From contig CAOQYA010000001.1 of assembly GCA_948514155.1 (NCBI GenBank), positions 30,024 through 86,817 on the forward strand: 56,794 bases of DNA. The letters are read 5' to 3'. The notes below the pieces were generated by a model, which saw only the letters and a list, made by a program, of their open reading frames with translations, did not search any database and had not been told where the DNA came from. Source of the DNA: an uncultured Eubacteriales bacterium. GTDB taxonomy: Bacteria > Bacillota > Clostridia > Christensenellales > UBA1242. Shown one piece after another: positions 1 to 8,207 of this stretch. The translations under genes and the position numbers were made by a program. Every line of letters starts with the position of its first letter. Positions within the stretch are counted from its first letter, which is position 1.

Positions 1-1336
1 TATAGAAGCGATAGTTTTCGTAGAGGTCAAGTTTGGAAATCACTTCCCAAGGCGCGTGCATCGAAAGCACCGGCACGCCGGCGTCAATCACTTCCATGCC
101 ATATGCGGCGAGGATATTTGCAATTGTTCCACCCCCGCCGATATCCACCTTGCCCATTTCGGTGAACTGATATTCAATCTTATTTTTATCGAGCACATTT
201 CTAAGTTTTGCAATAAACTCTGGGTTTGCGTCGTTGGAGTCACTTTTTCCGCGCGACCCGTTATATTTGCAGAATGCAATTCCACGATTTAAAAACGCCT
301 CTGTGTTTTTATTCGACGGCTGCGGCCAGTTAGGGTCAAAGCCGGCAGTCACATCACAAGAAATCACTTGGCTTGCGCTAAGTGCGCGCTTGAAAAGGAG
401 TTCTTTGTATTCGCCCATAAGGTTCATAACTTCGGCTGTAACATTCTCGAAGAACTTACTTTTCATTCCAGTTGCGCCCTCTGAACCGATTTCCTCTTTA
501 TCAATTAAAATCACACATGCTGTTTTCTTAACGCTCTTTGCATCGATAATCGCCTTCGCACAGGCATATGCGCAGCTGCGGTCGTCATGTCCATAGCCCA
601 TAATCATGCTGCGGTCAAAGCCAAAATCTCTCGCCTCGCCGGCCGGCACAGCCTCAATTTCAGCCGAATAGAAATCGTCTATCTCTCCGATTATTCCCAT
701 GCCTTTCATGATTTCAATAACATTGTCTTTCACAGACTTATTCTTTGGCTCTGAGCCGACGATAAGGTTCAAGTCCTCGCCTGTCATTTTATTATCCTTG
801 CCGTCCTTAGTGGAAAGATGCGGCAAAAGGTCGGTAACTGCAAAAACAGGCTCGCCCGCCTTTTCGCCGAGCGAAAAGTCCGTCTTGCTTCCGTCTTTTC
901 TGCACACAAGCCCGTGAAGCGCAAGCGGCAGAGCCGTCCATTGATAGTGCTTAATTCCCCCATAGTAGTGAGTGTCGAAAAGGCAGAACTCTCCGTCCTC
1001 ATAAAGTGGTCTCGACTTAAGATCGAGGCGCGGGCTGTCGATGTGCGCGCAGAGAATGTCCATGCCCTCTTCTAAATCTTTCTCGCCTATCACATATGCC
1101 ACAAGTGCTTTGTCCATGTTGGTGATATACACTCTGTCACCGGCCGCGAGTTTTTTATTCTTTGCAATCAGGCCCTTAAGGTCTTTAAAGCCATTTTGCT
1201 GCAAAAGCGAGGTGAAATATTTGATACACTCTCTTTCTGTCTTGGCTTGCGATAAAAAAGACTTGTAGTTTTCACTGAACAAGTCGATTTTCTTTTTTGC
1301 TGCGTCGGTGCAGCCTTCCCATGCATTTGTTTTCAT
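1..1336 (-). CDS. apeA: M18 family zinc aminopeptidase (C-terminus cut by window edge)
   Basis: Cytosolic metallo-aminopeptidase that removes N-terminal residues from peptides. The frame begins MKTNAWEGC and stays open to the left edge, giving about 445 codons; the family is usually near 460 residues, so only the last residues are missing. Metal-ligand motifs of the family are visible in order: CAHIDSPRLD, GHDDRS, KEEIGSEGATG, CDVTAGFDPN and SMHAPWEV near the end. The start is ATG at 1336. A promoter (TTGACT, 18 nt, TATAAT) lies so that only 6 nt separate the -10 box from ATG, with no Shine-Dalgarno, so the mRNA is probably leaderless. It lies downstream of tilS on the same strand but has its own promoter. 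Confidence 0.93.
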   Translation of the reverse strand, partial: MKTNAWEGCTDAAKKKIDLFSENYKSFLSQAKTERECIKYFTSLLQQNGFKDLKGLIAKNKKLAAGDRVYITNMDKALVAYVIGEKDLEEGMDILCAHIDSPRLDLKSRPLYEDGEFCLFDTHYYGGIKHYQWTALPLALHGLVCRKDGSKTDFSLGEKAGEPVFAVTDLLPHLSTKDGKDNKMTGEDLNLIVGSEPKNKSVKDNVIEIMKGMGIIGEIDDFYSAEIEAVPAGEARDFGFDRSMIMGYGHDDRSCAYACAKAIIDAKSVKKTACVILIDKEEIGSEGATGMKSKFFENVTAEVMNLMGEYKELLFKRALSASQVISCDVTAGFDPNWPQPSNKNTEAFLNRGIAFCKYNGSRGKSDSNDANPEFIAKLRNVLDKNKIEYQFTEMGKVDIGGGGTIANILAAYGMEVIDAGVPVLSMHAPWEVISKLDLYENYRFY

Positions 1337-1342
1337 GTTTTG

Positions 1343-1372
1343 ATTATAGCCCTTTTTCGGGTTTTAAGTCAA
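1343..1372 (-). promoter_or_regulatory. Promoter of the M18 aminopeptidase gene, leaderless arrangement
   Basis: On the minus strand TTGACT (1372-1367), an 18-nt spacer and TATAAT (1348-1343), then CAAAAC and ATG. The expected +1 falls on the A of the start codon. It lies in the 40-bp gap after the tilS stop. Confidence 0.75.
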
Positions 1373-1376
1373 CAAA

Positions 1377-2705
1377 TTAAAAGTTAAATTCCACGCTGTA
1401 AGCAGTTGGCACGCCATCAACTTTCACTTTATCTGAAATTTCGACACCAGCAATCACCAACACCTCGTTTCCGTCCGCAAGCACTGGAAGAATGTCGCGC
1501 TTTCTCTGCGGCACTTTTCTGTCGATAAGAAAGGACTTAAGTTTCTTTGTGCCTCCGCCAAACTTGGTGAAGGTGTCGCCGTCCTGCCTAAATCGCCATT
1601 CGGCAGTTTTTGGAACTTTGCGATAATCGAAGAAAAGTTTGCCCGCTTGCGGAGTGAAATCTTTCACTCTTCTAACAATAAGTTTGCCGCCGCCCGGAAC
1701 TTCCACTTCGCCGCATCTAAGTTCGCACTTAAACTGCAAAACTTCCTTTTTTCTGTTGGCAAGAGTGAGATAGTCATATTCGCGAATTGCAACAACATCA
1801 AATGGCAGACTAACGCGCTTGCCGTTTTCGCGAGATAGGGCAAGTTCTTTGATTAGAGCAACATGCTTTTTCTCAAAGTCGTATTTCACGCCGATATTTT
1901 TAAGTGCTTTGATAATCATTCTGGAAATGATAGGCGAAGGATAGAGGAAATATGACAGCGGAATTTTTGCCTCTTTTTCCTCATAGATAATCGCGTCGTC
2001 AAAAATCTGAGAGTTGATATAGTCGTCGTCTTCCTTAAGCGCTTTGCCAAACTCCGCAATCGCGTTGATTGCTCCCGGCCACTTAGACGAAATTTCGGGC
2101 AGCACAACATTTCTTAAAAAGTTGCGAGAGTAGGAGTTGTCGTTATTGGAACTGTCATTGATATAGTCAAGAGAGTGCTCGGATATGTAAGAGATAATCT
2201 CCTCTTTGGAAGTGTTGAGAAGCGGGCGAATGTAATATTTATCTCTTGTCGTTTCCATGCCGCGAGCGCCAGCCATGCCGGAGCCTCTAAAGATGTGCAT
2301 CAAAATTGTTTCTGCTTGGTCGGAAAGGTGATGTGCGAGTGCGATTTTGTCCACAACATCCTTTTTGATAAGCGAACTAAACACCCCATATCTTCCTTCA
2401 CGAGCGGCCGTCTCAATAGAAAGATTTCTTTCTTTGGCAAGTTTTGGCGAGTCAATTCTAAACTTGTAGGCCCTAACACCCATTTCCTTACACTTTGCAA
2501 GCACAAAGTTTGCTTCGTCTCGCGACTCTTCCCTGATGCCATGGTCAACACAAATTGCCACAACTTCGATATCGAGTTCTTCCGCATTAGCGTGAAGAAA
2601 ATGCACAAGCGCCATGGAGTCACTTCCCCCACTCACGCCCACACCAATTCGCTCGCCCGGCTTAATCAAATTGTTTTGTTTAATAAAATTTAACGCGTTT
2701 TTCAT
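1377..2705 (-). CDS. tilS: tRNA(Ile)-lysidine synthase
   Basis: Converts cytidine-34 of tRNA-Ile(CAU) to lysidine with ATP and lysine, changing the anticodon from AUG to AUA reading; essential and cytosolic. At 442 residues it is the full-length family form. The PP-loop GVSGGSDSMALVH is at residues 23-35 and the N-terminal N-type ATP pyrophosphatase fold is followed by the TilS substrate-binding and C-terminal domains. ATG at 2705 is preceded by GAGGG and a promoter TTGATT-17-TATAAT (2754-2726), giving a leader of about 13 nt. It follows spoIIE, the same spoIIE-tilS order as in Bacillus subtilis. Confidence 0.95.
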   Translation of the reverse strand: MKNALNFIKQNNLIKPGERIGVGVSGGSDSMALVHFLHANAEELDIEVVAICVDHGIREESRDEANFVLAKCKEMGVRAYKFRIDSPKLAKERNLSIETAAREGRYGVFSSLIKKDVVDKIALAHHLSDQAETILMHIFRGSGMAGARGMETTRDKYYIRPLLNTSKEEIISYISEHSLDYINDSSNNDNSYSRNFLRNVVLPEISSKWPGAINAIAEFGKALKEDDDYINSQIFDDAIIYEEKEAKIPLSYFLYPSPIISRMIIKALKNIGVKYDFEKKHVALIKELALSRENGKRVSLPFDVVAIREYDYLTLANRKKEVLQFKCELRCGEVEVPGGGKLIVRRVKDFTPQAGKLFFDYRKVPKTAEWRFRQDGDTFTKFGGGTKKLKSFLIDRKVPQRKRDILPVLADGNEVLVIAGVEISDKVKVDGVPTAYSVEFNF

Positions 2706-2725
2706 AATTAACCCTCGAAGCCCTA

Positions 2726-2754
2726 ATTATACACGAAAAACGCGTTAAAATCAA
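2726..2754 (-). promoter_or_regulatory. tilS promoter
   Basis: Minus strand TTGATT (2754-2749), 17-nt spacer, TATAAT (2731-2726). The transcript would begin near 2719 and includes a GAGGG ribosome-binding site before the ATG at 2705. Confidence 0.7.
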
Positions 2755-2787
2755 TATAAAACATCAATTTAAAGCAGAAATATTTTT

Positions 2788-5079
2788 TTAATTTTTAAAA
2801 ACTCGCACTGCAAGCACTGTCATATCGTCAAAAGCCTTGCCGTTGTTGTTTGCAAGCGCTTGCTCCAAAATTCTGTCCGCAATCGTCTGCGGGTTTGTGG
2901 AATAGGAATTTTTAACAAACTCCTCAATGCTCTCGTCCGAGGCAAAGGAGTCGGAAATGCCGTCTGTGAACAATAGAATTATATCTCCCGCACTCACCAC
3001 CATTTTCTTGGTGATTGGGCTGACGCTTTCCACAATGCCCAGCGGCAGCGCGCCGCTTTCAACAATCTTGCACTCCTCTTCAGAGAGCACAAAGCCGCAA
3101 GGCGAGCCCATTTTGATAAAGTCGCCAAGCCCGTTCTTTAGGTCAAGCACGCATACATCAAGTGCCGAGAATTTATCTTCTTTCTGCAAAGATAAAAGTT
3201 TGTTCACCGAAGAGAGCACAAGCTCGGAGTCGAAGCCGGCTTTATAGAAATTTTCGATAAGACTCATGGCCGTGGCACTTGTTTTTTCCGCATCGCTGCC
3301 GCTGCCCATGCCGTCGCAAAGGGCGAACATGAAGCGGTCGCCGTCAAGACGCATGATTGAGTGGCTGTCGCCGCTTGTTGGGCTTCCAGACTTAGCCGCA
3401 GAGGCAAGGCCGATTGCGCAGTCATATTTCGGACAGGTGCGCAGAGTGAGAGTTGTAAAGCCGGGGCGAGACGCCGGGAATTTGTCGCAAACAGTCATTT
3501 TGCATTTGCAAATCTTGCTTGCGATGTCGGGAATTTTAATTGCGTCGGCATCGGCGTTTCGAACAATCAGCGTTGCTTCAATAGTGTGAGTGTTTTTCTC
3601 AAAAACAACAGCATCTGTGCACACAATGTCGTGGAACAAAAGTTCTTCAATAAGTTTTTGCTCGCGCTTGCCGTCAAACGCGATTTCGCTGTCCACCTCT
3701 TTGGAAAGAGCGCTCATGACAGAGGAGATGCCTTTAAGTTGGTCGGCAATCAAGAGTTTGGATGTGTCAATGTTTGAAAGCATGCCGCTATATGACTTAT
3801 ATTGACGCGCTAGGTTTCCCGCCGAGGTGATAATGCCATTAACGCGGCCGCAATTTGACGATAGATATGCGGGAATGTCAAAAAGTGTCACCTTGCCTTT
3901 ATCGAATGCTATCGAGACAAGTTCGTCCATAACTTTAAGAGTGTCCTCCTGGCGCGCGCGGTGGCAACGAGCGCGGCCGGGGCAAGTTTCGCAGTTGCGG
4001 GAAATTATCTCGTCGCGCAGCAGTTTTTTAACATCGTCCTGCGAAAGATTTTGCTTAACAAGGCTGCGGAAAACTCTGTCCATTTCGCCGAAGACATCGG
4101 ATAGCGAGAGCAGCCGCCTGTGCAAAACTTCCCTGTTTTGGTTGACGATATTTTTAATAGCAGCACGGTCGCTTTTAAGGTCGAAAATCGATTTGACCGA
4201 AGAGAAGACTTTGTCCGGAATTGCCATAAAAATAATTGCGCTGATTGCTGTCGGCAAAATGGACAGCCAGTCGAAGGAATAATAGAGTTTAAAGTAGAAG
4301 CCTATCACAATTTCGGCAAGCACTAATGCCACAGCCGAGAAATATTTGCGATAAGTTTTAAATGGTGAAATTGCCAATGCCCAAATCATGAACGGAGCAA
4401 AGAAGACGGGGTTATTTGCGTGCAGCAGCGTTCCCACGCCAAATATCGCCGCCACGAACACAGAATAATAGTTTTTGGAGCAATATGTGATTGCAAGAAG
4501 CATGAAGGATACAAAAAGTTTAAGGAAAGAAAAGCCTCCCACTTCCAGCGGCATAAAGCCGGACGAGAGCGCAAGCAAGATAACGCCGCCGGCAATCAGT
4601 TCGAGAGCCGAGAGCCGATAGTTAAAGCCGCGCATGAAAATTGCTTCGAAAAGTTTGATAAAGCCCAGACAGAAAATCGTGCCAAGAACGGCGCTGACAA
4701 GGGCAAAATACACGCCGTTGCCACCGGCGGCCGCCGCAAAGCCTATGTAGCCCACTTGGCTTAGCACGGCATAGATTGCAAGTTCCCACTCGCGCATTCC
4801 CTTCTTTGCAAAGTAGTGTGCAAAATATGGCACGACCACGCACACCACGCACACAAGTGCAGAAATAATGCCTTCAAGCGAATGGTCGGCGATAACGGCT
4901 GCAACAAAATATGCGGGGCAGACAAGATAGACTTTCTGATTTGCCCACACAAGCGCAAACATCATGGCAAACGAGAAAGGAAAAATAACCTCAGCAATTG
5001 CCGCGTGTTCAAGCACGAAAAAGAGCCCTAAAAATAGCACTGCCAAAATCACATAATATATTTTTCCAAAAAACTTCAT
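2788..5079 (-). CDS. spoIIE: Stage II sporulation protein E, membrane PP2C phosphatase
   Basis: Dephosphorylates SpoIIAA in the forespore and so releases sigma-F; it also binds FtsZ at the polar septum. The 763 residues are close to the family length. About ten hydrophobic segments fill residues 1-330, then a central regulatory region with a cysteine cluster (NCETCPGRARCH), then a complete PP2C domain with CDGMGSGSDAEKTS, LLFTDGISDS and FDDMTVLAV acidic metal-site motifs. The start has a TTAGGAG site. A -10 TATAAT lies at 5107-5102 on the minus strand, preceded directly by TGACGAA, a match to the relaxed Spo0A-box core TGNCGAA, consistent with Spo0A activation as in other spore formers. Confidence 0.95.
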   Translation of the reverse strand: MKFFGKIYYVILAVLFLGLFFVLEHAAIAEVIFPFSFAMMFALVWANQKVYLVCPAYFVAAVIADHSLEGIISALVCVVCVVVPYFAHYFAKKGMREWELAIYAVLSQVGYIGFAAAAGGNGVYFALVSAVLGTIFCLGFIKLFEAIFMRGFNYRLSALELIAGGVILLALSSGFMPLEVGGFSFLKLFVSFMLLAITYCSKNYYSVFVAAIFGVGTLLHANNPVFFAPFMIWALAISPFKTYRKYFSAVALVLAEIVIGFYFKLYYSFDWLSILPTAISAIIFMAIPDKVFSSVKSIFDLKSDRAAIKNIVNQNREVLHRRLLSLSDVFGEMDRVFRSLVKQNLSQDDVKKLLRDEIISRNCETCPGRARCHRARQEDTLKVMDELVSIAFDKGKVTLFDIPAYLSSNCGRVNGIITSAGNLARQYKSYSGMLSNIDTSKLLIADQLKGISSVMSALSKEVDSEIAFDGKREQKLIEELLFHDIVCTDAVVFEKNTHTIEATLIVRNADADAIKIPDIASKICKCKMTVCDKFPASRPGFTTLTLRTCPKYDCAIGLASAAKSGSPTSGDSHSIMRLDGDRFMFALCDGMGSGSDAEKTSATAMSLIENFYKAGFDSELVLSSVNKLLSLQKEDKFSALDVCVLDLKNGLGDFIKMGSPCGFVLSEEECKIVESGALPLGIVESVSPITKKMVVSAGDIILLFTDGISDSFASDESIEEFVKNSYSTNPQTIADRILEQALANNNGKAFDDMTVLAVRVFKN

Positions 5080-5101
5080 ACTTTTGCCACTCCTAAGGCA
5101 A

Positions 5102-5116
5102 ATTATACATTCGTCA
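5102..5116 (-). promoter_or_regulatory. spoIIE promoter -10 with a 0A-box-like site
   Basis: Minus strand TGACGAA (5116-5110), then TG and TATAAT (5107-5102), an extended -10. No good -35 at 17 nt is visible, as expected for an activator-dependent promoter. That Spo0A is the activator is an inference from the TGNCGAA core and the gene's identity. Confidence 0.45.
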
Positions 5117-5118
5117 AA

Positions 5119-5150
5119 AAAACTCCCCTAAATAAATTAAGAGAGTTTTT
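5119..5150 (-). terminator. Intrinsic terminator after gmk
   Basis: On the minus strand a 9-bp stem with G-U pairs (ACTCTCTTA with TAGGGGAGT) and an AT loop, followed by a run of T. It closes the cwlD-gmk side before spoIIE. Confidence 0.55.
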
Positions 5151-5185
5151 GTCAGTTTTTAGTGTGTTTTGTCACACTCTAAGTT

Positions 5186-5728
5186 TTAAACTTTTTCTTT
5201 GCAAAATCGGTCTATTTCTTTGGCCGTTTCGGCAATGTCCTTACACTCGAGGACAAGGTCATATATATTCTTGCATTTGCGCTCCATGTTCACACGTGAA
5301 AGGCGCTTTTCAATCATTTCCTCGCTCTCGCCGCGTTTGATTAGCCTCTTTTTTAATTCTTCGTCGGGGCTGTCAAGAAAGACGGTGACAAGTTTTGTTT
5401 TGCCGGAAAGATAACTTTTGATTTTTTCGACCCCGTGCACATCTATGTCCTTAATGTAGTCAGTTTTGCCGGATACAACTTTATCGAGCGACGAATATGG
5501 CGTGCCATAAAAAATATCTGCGTGAACATTTTCATATTCAAAAAACTCGCCGCGCTCTAGCATCTTTTTAAACTCACCTTTTGTGATGTGATAATAGGCG
5601 CCGTCATTTTGCGCTCTCGTTTCGCGTGTGGTGTAAGTTTTCATAAACTCAAGTTTCCGCATTTTCATAAGTTGGTCAATCACCGAACTTTTGCCCACAC
5701 CCGAAGGCCCAGAAACTAAAATAAGCAT
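5186..5728 (-). CDS. gmk: Guanylate kinase
   Basis: Phosphorylates GMP to GDP with ATP. The P-loop SGPSGVGKSS is at the N-terminus, followed by the GMP-binding YTTR segment, the GEFFEY motif and a lid region; 180 residues is slightly below the usual 190-205. The start used is ATG at 5728, because AAAGGAG lies directly before it; an upstream in-frame ATG at 5755 would add nine residues but has no ribosome-binding site. It lies between cwlD and spoIIE rather than in the rpoZ/coaBC neighbourhood common in Firmicutes, so a second gmk elsewhere is possible. Confidence 0.9.
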   Translation of the reverse strand: MLILVSGPSGVGKSSVIDQLMKMRKLEFMKTYTTRETRAQNDGAYYHITKGEFKKMLERGEFFEYENVHADIFYGTPYSSLDKVVSGKTDYIKDIDVHGVEKIKSYLSGKTKLVTVFLDSPDEELKKRLIKRGESEEMIEKRLSRVNMERKCKNIYDLVLECKDIAETAKEIDRFCKEKV

Positions 5729-5810
5729 AATTTCTCCTTTTGGAGATTGTAGCATAAGCGCGCGTTTTTTACAAAGTGTTTTTCGCCAAAAGTTTTATTC
5801 AAAAGACCCT

Positions 5811-6494
5811 TCACATCTCATAGAAAGAGAGGATGCCCGTCGCGACAGCATAACACATCTGGTGACGATAGTCGTCACTTACAAGCAGCCTTTCCTCTTC
5901 GGCGTTAGAAAGAAAGCCGAATTCGACAAGCACCCCGGGAAGCGGCGTGCAGTTAAGAATGTAGAAATCTCCCTCCTTGGCGGCAGATTTGGCATAGTCT
6001 GTTGTTTTGTGAAGCACACTTTGCACGCTAGTGGCAAGCGCTTTGCCGCGCTCATTATCAAGGCCATAAAAAACCTGTGCCCCGCGCGAAGATGCCCTCG
6101 GGAAAGCGTTCATGTGCACACTGACAACAAGGTCTGCGCCGCTTGCCTCGATAATCTGCCTCCGCTTTTCCATGTCAGAGCGCTTGCGATTGGGAGCGAG
6201 CGGGTTGTAAAGCCCGTTCATATCCTTGCGGGTCATGACGACCCTCATGCCAAAGCCCTCGCATATTTCTTTCAGTGTTTCGGCATATTCAAGATTAATT
6301 TCACTCTCGGTCACGCCGGTTTTTTTGCCAACTGCGCCTCCGTCTATGCCTCCATGCCCGGCATCAATCACAATGGTGTATTTGACAGCCGGCATCCCCG
6401 CCTCTTTCACGCAAAAAAAGGCTATAACAGACCCAACACAAACAAGCGCGCAAAGAAACAAAACGATAGTTCTCTTTTTGATAGAAATAAACAT
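5811..6494 (-). CDS. cwlD: N-acetylmuramoyl-L-alanine amidase, CwlD type
   Basis: Zinc amidase that, in spore formers, cleaves the peptide from muramic acid to allow muramic-lactam formation in the spore cortex, a signal for germination lytic enzymes. The 227 residues carry an N-terminal membrane segment (about residues 9-28) and one Amidase_3 domain: DAGHGGIDGG, the second zinc ligand in SEINLEYA, SVHMNAF and the catalytic-Glu strand VEFGFLSN. The upstream minus strand has AT-rich boxes but no clear sigma-A promoter or Shine-Dalgarno, in keeping with a sporulation sigma factor, which I cannot assign. Confidence 0.88.
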   Translation of the reverse strand: MFISIKKRTIVLFLCALVCVGSVIAFFCVKEAGMPAVKYTIVIDAGHGGIDGGAVGKKTGVTESEINLEYAETLKEICEGFGMRVVMTRKDMNGLYNPLAPNRKRSDMEKRRQIIEASGADLVVSVHMNAFPRASSRGAQVFYGLDNERGKALATSVQSVLHKTTDYAKSAAKEGDFYILNCTPLPGVLVEFGFLSNAEEERLLVSDDYRHQMCYAVATGILSFYEM

Positions 6495-6537
6495 ATTAGA
6501 AATATATTTTTATAAATGTTCTTATATTCTCTTTAAC

Positions 6538-6566
6538 TTGACAAAGGTCGCGATTTTTTTCATAAT
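6538..6566 (+). promoter_or_regulatory. Promoter of the SH3-like membrane protein gene, leaderless
   Basis: Consensus TTGACA (6538-6543), 17-nt spacer, CATAAT (6561-6566). Only GAGAGG separates the -10 box from GTG at 6573, so +1 is expected at the start codon. Confidence 0.75.
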
Positions 6567-6572
6567 GAGAGG

Positions 6573-7169
6573 GTGAAAAGTTTGTTGCTGGGTCTTTTAG
6601 TTGCAATCTGTCCGCTGGCTGCGCCTGCCGGCGGCGAGGTTTTTGTGCTGTCAAACTCCACACCGATTTATGCCGAAGCATCCTATTCGGCCGAAATTCT
6701 CGCAGAGGCGTCTTACAACGATAGGCTCGCCCTCCTCTCACCCGAAGAATTTGACGGCTTTTACTACATTTCATATAACTTTGAAAATAATCAAATAACC
6801 GGCTATGTGCCAATTGAAATTGTGGGCGAAAAGGCGGACGAGCAGGAACTTGTTTTAAGTTACAACGCTACGCTTTCAAACAGCGCCGACATTCTCTCCC
6901 CGACAGACGACAGCGTGCTGTGCACTTTGCCCAAAGGCGTGCGCGTGTTCTTGTATGAAGGCTACAATCAAAAAGCCGACTATCTTGCCGTGCGCTTCAT
7001 TCACGGCGGCCAGCTCATGATTGGCCGCATCCGCACAGAGGCCGTCAAGCCCGACGGCGTCAACCCCGCTCTCATTGTTTCAATCACCGCAATTGTTGCG
7101 CTTGTGACGATTATTATCATTCTTTTTGGCGTGACAAAGAAAAAACGGCACTCCAAATTGAAAACATGA
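6573..7169 (+). CDS. Secreted, membrane-anchored protein with SH3-like repeats (unknown role)
   Basis: 198 residues: an N-terminal signal peptide (MKSLLLGLLVAICPLAAPAG), an extracytoplasmic part of about 140 residues, then a C-terminal membrane span (about 167-188) and a basic tail KKKRHSKLKT, so the C-terminus is cytoplasmic. Two stretches, VLSNSTPIYAEAS...GYVPIEIV and LSYNATLSNSAD...IGRIRTEAV, resemble tandem bacterial SH3 domains, which often bind cell wall; this is a judgement by eye. GTG at 6573 is taken as start because it sits at the predicted +1. TTG codons at 6582 or 6585, preceded by GGTGA, are alternatives. It is transcribed divergently from cwlD. Confidence 0.7.
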   Translation: MKSLLLGLLVAICPLAAPAGGEVFVLSNSTPIYAEASYSAEILAEASYNDRLALLSPEEFDGFYYISYNFENNQITGYVPIEIVGEKADEQELVLSYNATLSNSADILSPTDDSVLCTLPKGVRVFLYEGYNQKADYLAVRFIHGGQLMIGRIRTEAVKPDGVNPALIVSITAIVALVTIIIILFGVTKKKRHSKLKT

Positions 7170-7181
7170 AATAAAGATGTT

Positions 7182-7207
7182 AAACTCCTGTAAAAAGGAG
7201 TTTTTTA
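7182..7207 (+). terminator. Terminator whose 3' arm is the next gene's ribosome-binding site
   Basis: AAACTCC, a short A-rich loop, GGAGTTT and further T. The right arm contains AAAGGAG placed about 10 nt before ATG 7209, so the hairpin both ends the upstream transcript and would hide the Shine-Dalgarno of the downstream gene in read-through RNA. Confidence 0.65.
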
Positions 7208-7208
7208 T

Positions 7209-7823
7209 ATGAACAATCTTGAAAACACAAATGAAAGTCTTGAAAATTTGGAAAAGGAAGTGTGGCATCTTGCAAGGGTCGACCTTCCTGCGATGCAGGC
7301 GCAAATTGACGGACTAAGTCCGTCAGCCTCGGAAGAGTTGACATCGAAAATAGACAAAAACACTTCGGACATCGCATCGCTCACATCTCGCCTCTCAGCA
7401 CTTGAGACAAGCAGCCCAAGCACCGAACAAGTTGTCGCCATTTTTGACAGCGCAAGTTCCGACCCCAACCTCAACCTCGGCAAGACTGTCGGCCTAAGAG
7501 CAACAGAGTCTCTTTTGCATGATTTGAATAGATACAAAAAGTTAAGAATTTACATGCGCGCGACAGCGTCCAATCAATACACAGTTTTTGAGCGCGATTT
7601 AGCAACTTTCCCAGAAGTAAAATTCTTCTTTTCCATGCCAGTAAACGCAAAAGGCTTTTCGATATATGAGTTCTCGCTTTTATATGACAAACAAAAATTT
7701 TCTTTTGACAAGTCCAGTTATTTTGAGTTTGTGGGCAACTCCGGTGAAACAGTTTCTGTCAAACTCACACAAGCGACAACAACGTCGCATGGAATTATCA
7801 GAAAAATCGAGGGCGTGCTTTAA
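7209..7823 (+). CDS. Coiled-coil protein with a phage-fibre-like C-terminus (unknown role)
   Basis: 204 residues, no signal peptide. Residues 1-70 are heptad-rich (LENTNESLENLEKEVWHL, then LTSKIDKNTSDIASLTSRLSALE), typical of trimeric coiled coils. The C-terminal 120 residues form a beta-rich block ending in TTSHGIIRKIEGVL, a style of ending seen in phage tail-fibre and baseplate accessory proteins; that likeness is from memory, not from a search. No other phage gene is nearby. Translation relies on AAAGGAG inside the preceding terminator hairpin. It ends at a strong bidirectional terminator. Confidence 0.6.
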   Translation: MNNLENTNESLENLEKEVWHLARVDLPAMQAQIDGLSPSASEELTSKIDKNTSDIASLTSRLSALETSSPSTEQVVAIFDSASSDPNLNLGKTVGLRATESLLHDLNRYKKLRIYMRATASNQYTVFERDLATFPEVKFFFSMPVNAKGFSIYEFSLLYDKQKFSFDKSSYFEFVGNSGETVSVKLTQATTTSHGIIRKIEGVL

Positions 7824-7856
7824 AAAAAACTTTGGCATTGCCAAAGTTTTTTTAAA
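7824..7856. terminator. Bidirectional terminator
   Basis: AAAAAAACTTTGGC, ATT, GCCAAAGTTTTTTT: a near-perfect stem with A and T tracts on both sides. It serves the coiled-coil gene (plus) and the small membrane protein gene (minus). Confidence 0.85.
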
Positions 7857-8157
7857 ATGATATTATTCCCTTTGCGAACAGATAGGAAAGAAAGCCAACG
7901 AATGCGATTGCAAACAGCACCGCAACACACAAGGAAAAGCCTGTCCAAAAGTTTGTTGATTTAACTGAGAGCATCAGCGCTGCAAACAAAAATATCAATG
8001 TTGCAAAGCCAAACATGGCAAGCATGAACATGTTCCCGTCGATAAGCTTGAAATAATAAAGCACAATAAAAGCCGCAAGTGCAAGTGCAACAATCGCACC
8101 AAACACCCTGGAAATGAGCAGTTTATTTTTTTCTTTGCGCGTCAACTCAAAATTCAT
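7852..8157 (-). CDS. Small three-span membrane protein (unknown)
   Basis: 101 residues with a charged N-terminus (MNFELTRKEKNK) and three hydrophobic spans at about 17-36, 42-63 and 71-95. No family recognised. Transcription starts from TTGACT-17-TATAAT (8192-8164) and only TAGTGT separates the -10 box from ATG at 8157, so the message should be leaderless; no Shine-Dalgarno is present. Monocistronic, ending in the shared terminator. Confidence 0.7.
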   Translation of the reverse strand: MNFELTRKEKNKLLISRVFGAIVALALAAFIVLYYFKLIDGNMFMLAMFGFATLIFLFAALMLSVKSTNFWTGFSLCVAVLFAIAFVGFLSYLFAKGIISF

Positions 8158-8163
8158 ACACTA

Positions 8164-8192
8164 ATTATATCGACAAAAATCTTTAAAGTCAA
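8164..8192 (-). promoter_or_regulatory. Leaderless promoter of the three-span membrane protein gene
   Basis: Minus strand TTGACT (8192-8187), 17-nt spacer, TATAAT (8169-8164), then 6 nt to ATG. The spacer ends in TGTCGA directly before the -10 box. Confidence 0.75.
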
Positions 8193-8207
8193 ACGAATTT
8201 TAAGTCT

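Noticed and set aside
5691..6515. Plus-strand ORF of 274 codons opposite cwlD and gmk
   Set aside because: Both minus-strand genes have catalytic motifs; this frame is their complement.
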